From assembly GCA_017623335.1 (NCBI GenBank), contig JAGAPI010000212.1, forward strand, positions 1 through 7,008: 7,008 nucleotides of DNA, read 5' to 3'. The position numbers and the translations under genes were made by a program. The DNA comes from Prevotella sp. (GTDB taxonomy: Bacteria; Bacteroidota; Bacteroidia; Bacteroidales; Bacteroidaceae). The notes beneath the pieces are model-generated. The model was not told where the DNA came from, did not search any database, and worked only from the letters and a program-made list of their open reading frames with translations. Shown piece by piece: positions 6,274 through 7,008 of this stretch; the first letter of the stretch is position 1; every line of letters starts with the position of its first letter.

Positions 6274-7008
6274 TTAATCGTCAATTAGTGATAAAAATAT
6301 TCTCTCACTATTCAGCGTTCCATGATTTTTATCCACAGAATAGCTGATGAATCTTGCCACTCCTACGATATATTCCTCGGGAACAAGCCCCCAGTATCTT
6401 GAATCATTCGAATCACAGACATTATCACCTGCCATAAAATAATAGCTGTGACTGAACGTATGGCTCGTGAAAGCCTTTCCGTCGATTTTCGCAGTGTTGC
6501 TGCTCCAGTCAAAGTCTATACTTTTGCCCGTCTCCCATTCAAGCAGCATCCTGTACACACATGCCTCTTTTGCCGTTATGGGGATAATGTCGCCTTTTCG
6601 CGGTATGTATAGCGGTCCCATGTTACGTATTGTCCATGGCAGGTTGCCGTCGAACGGCATTGTGTATAATGCCTGCTGCCATATCATGCTGTCTGCCATA
6701 TTATGAAGGATTTCCTGCTGGCTTTCCAGCCCAAGCACTCCCTCATAGTTGTTGTTCCTATACCGTCCCTCCACAATGCTGATGGTATCTCCAGGCAGAG
6801 CCAGCACACGCTTGCAATATACGTTGTTGATGACGAAGTTTATTTTCCCGTCATGGTGTGGAAAGTTGAATACCACTATGTCGTTATGCTTTATCCGTCT
6901 CAGCCCTCTCAGTCTCCGGCTCTTCAGCTCACCGCCCTCACTGTTGAAGTTAAAGTCGGAGTATATCCGGGCACCTGCTATCGTCTTGTCAACCACCACC
7001 CTGTCACC
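6274..7008 (-). CDS. lepB: Signal peptidase I (S26 family), missing its N-terminus at the window edge
   Basis: This is a membrane-anchored serine/lysine peptidase that removes signal peptides on the outer face of the inner membrane. The visible frame runs to the last base, giving 244 residues. It starts with GDRVVVDK, which in the family directly follows the S-M-x-P-T box, so the catalytic serine and membrane anchor lie just outside the window. A GTG at 6999 is internal, not the start. Visible boxes are IVVFNFP (44-50 of the fragment), KRVLALPGD (66-74, where K66 should be the catalytic lysine) and GDNVCDSNDSRYWG (194-207, box E with the conserved GDN and DSRYWG). The long insert between 75 and 185 corresponds to the variable domain II of Gram-negative enzymes. 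The C-terminal NSERIFLSL (233-241) is like other Bacteroidota LepB tails. Many Bacteroidota carry several S26 peptidases, so this may be a secondary, dedicated one rather than the housekeeping copy. Confidence 0.92.
   Translation of the reverse strand, partial: GDRVVVDKTIAGARIYSDFNFNSEGGELKSRRLRGLRRIKHNDIVVFNFPHHDGKINFVINNVYCKRVLALPGDTISIVEGRYRNNNYEGVLGLESQQEILHNMADSMIWQQALYTMPFDGNLPWTIRNMGPLYIPRKGDIIPITAKEACVYRMLLEWETGKSIDFDWSSNTAKIDGKAFTSHTFSHSYYFMAGDNVCDSNDSRYWGLVPEEYIVGVARFISYSVDKNHGTLNSERIFLSLIDD

Noticed and set aside
6274..6999. Signal peptidase as a complete gene starting at the GTG at 6999
   Set aside because: The frame continues upstream with G-D-R to the window edge. That is the conserved sequence just after the catalytic S-M box, so the GTG is internal and the gene is truncated by the window.

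Overview
This window looks like the chromosome of a Bacteroidota species, most likely Bacteroidales (Bacteroides/Prevotella-like). The reasons are a clear Bacteroidota-type -7 promoter element (TAnnTTTG), A/T-rich translation starts without Shine-Dalgarno sequences, a TolC-first efflux operon, and an O-antigen-ligase-like protein carrying a C-terminal TPR. Every supported gene lies on the minus strand, so transcription runs from the right end of the window to the left.

Region 1 (7008 to 4664) is a two-gene envelope unit. A signal peptidase I gene, cut by the window edge just after its catalytic serine box, is followed within about 20 nt by a polytopic O-antigen ligase/polymerase-family (Wzy_C-like) protein with a C-terminal TPR.

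Region 2 (about 4644 to 3216) is a distinctly A+T-richer two-gene module with its own promoter. The first gene encodes a DUF4065/Panacea-domain protein (PanA/SocA-like). It overlaps by 4 nt (ATGA) a 284-residue protein that I read as a divergent GNAT-fold protein. The gene order, overlap, size and base composition fit a toxin-antitoxin or defence-type accessory module, with PanA as antitoxin and the GNAT-like protein as candidate toxin. This is the most interesting part of the window.

Region 3 (3173 to 1 and beyond) is a tripartite RND efflux operon in the order outer-membrane TolC-family channel, periplasmic membrane fusion protein, inner-membrane RND pump (first 183 codons only). Together the three would span both membranes and drive proton-coupled export. 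No regulator gene and no clear promoter lie directly before this operon. The accessory module ends only 42 nt upstream of tolC, so read-through from the module is possible, although a hairpin with a T-run near the end of the GNAT-like gene could limit it.

I saw no RNA genes, CRISPR arrays, insertion sequences or attachment sites. No stretch longer than 300 bases lacks a gene.
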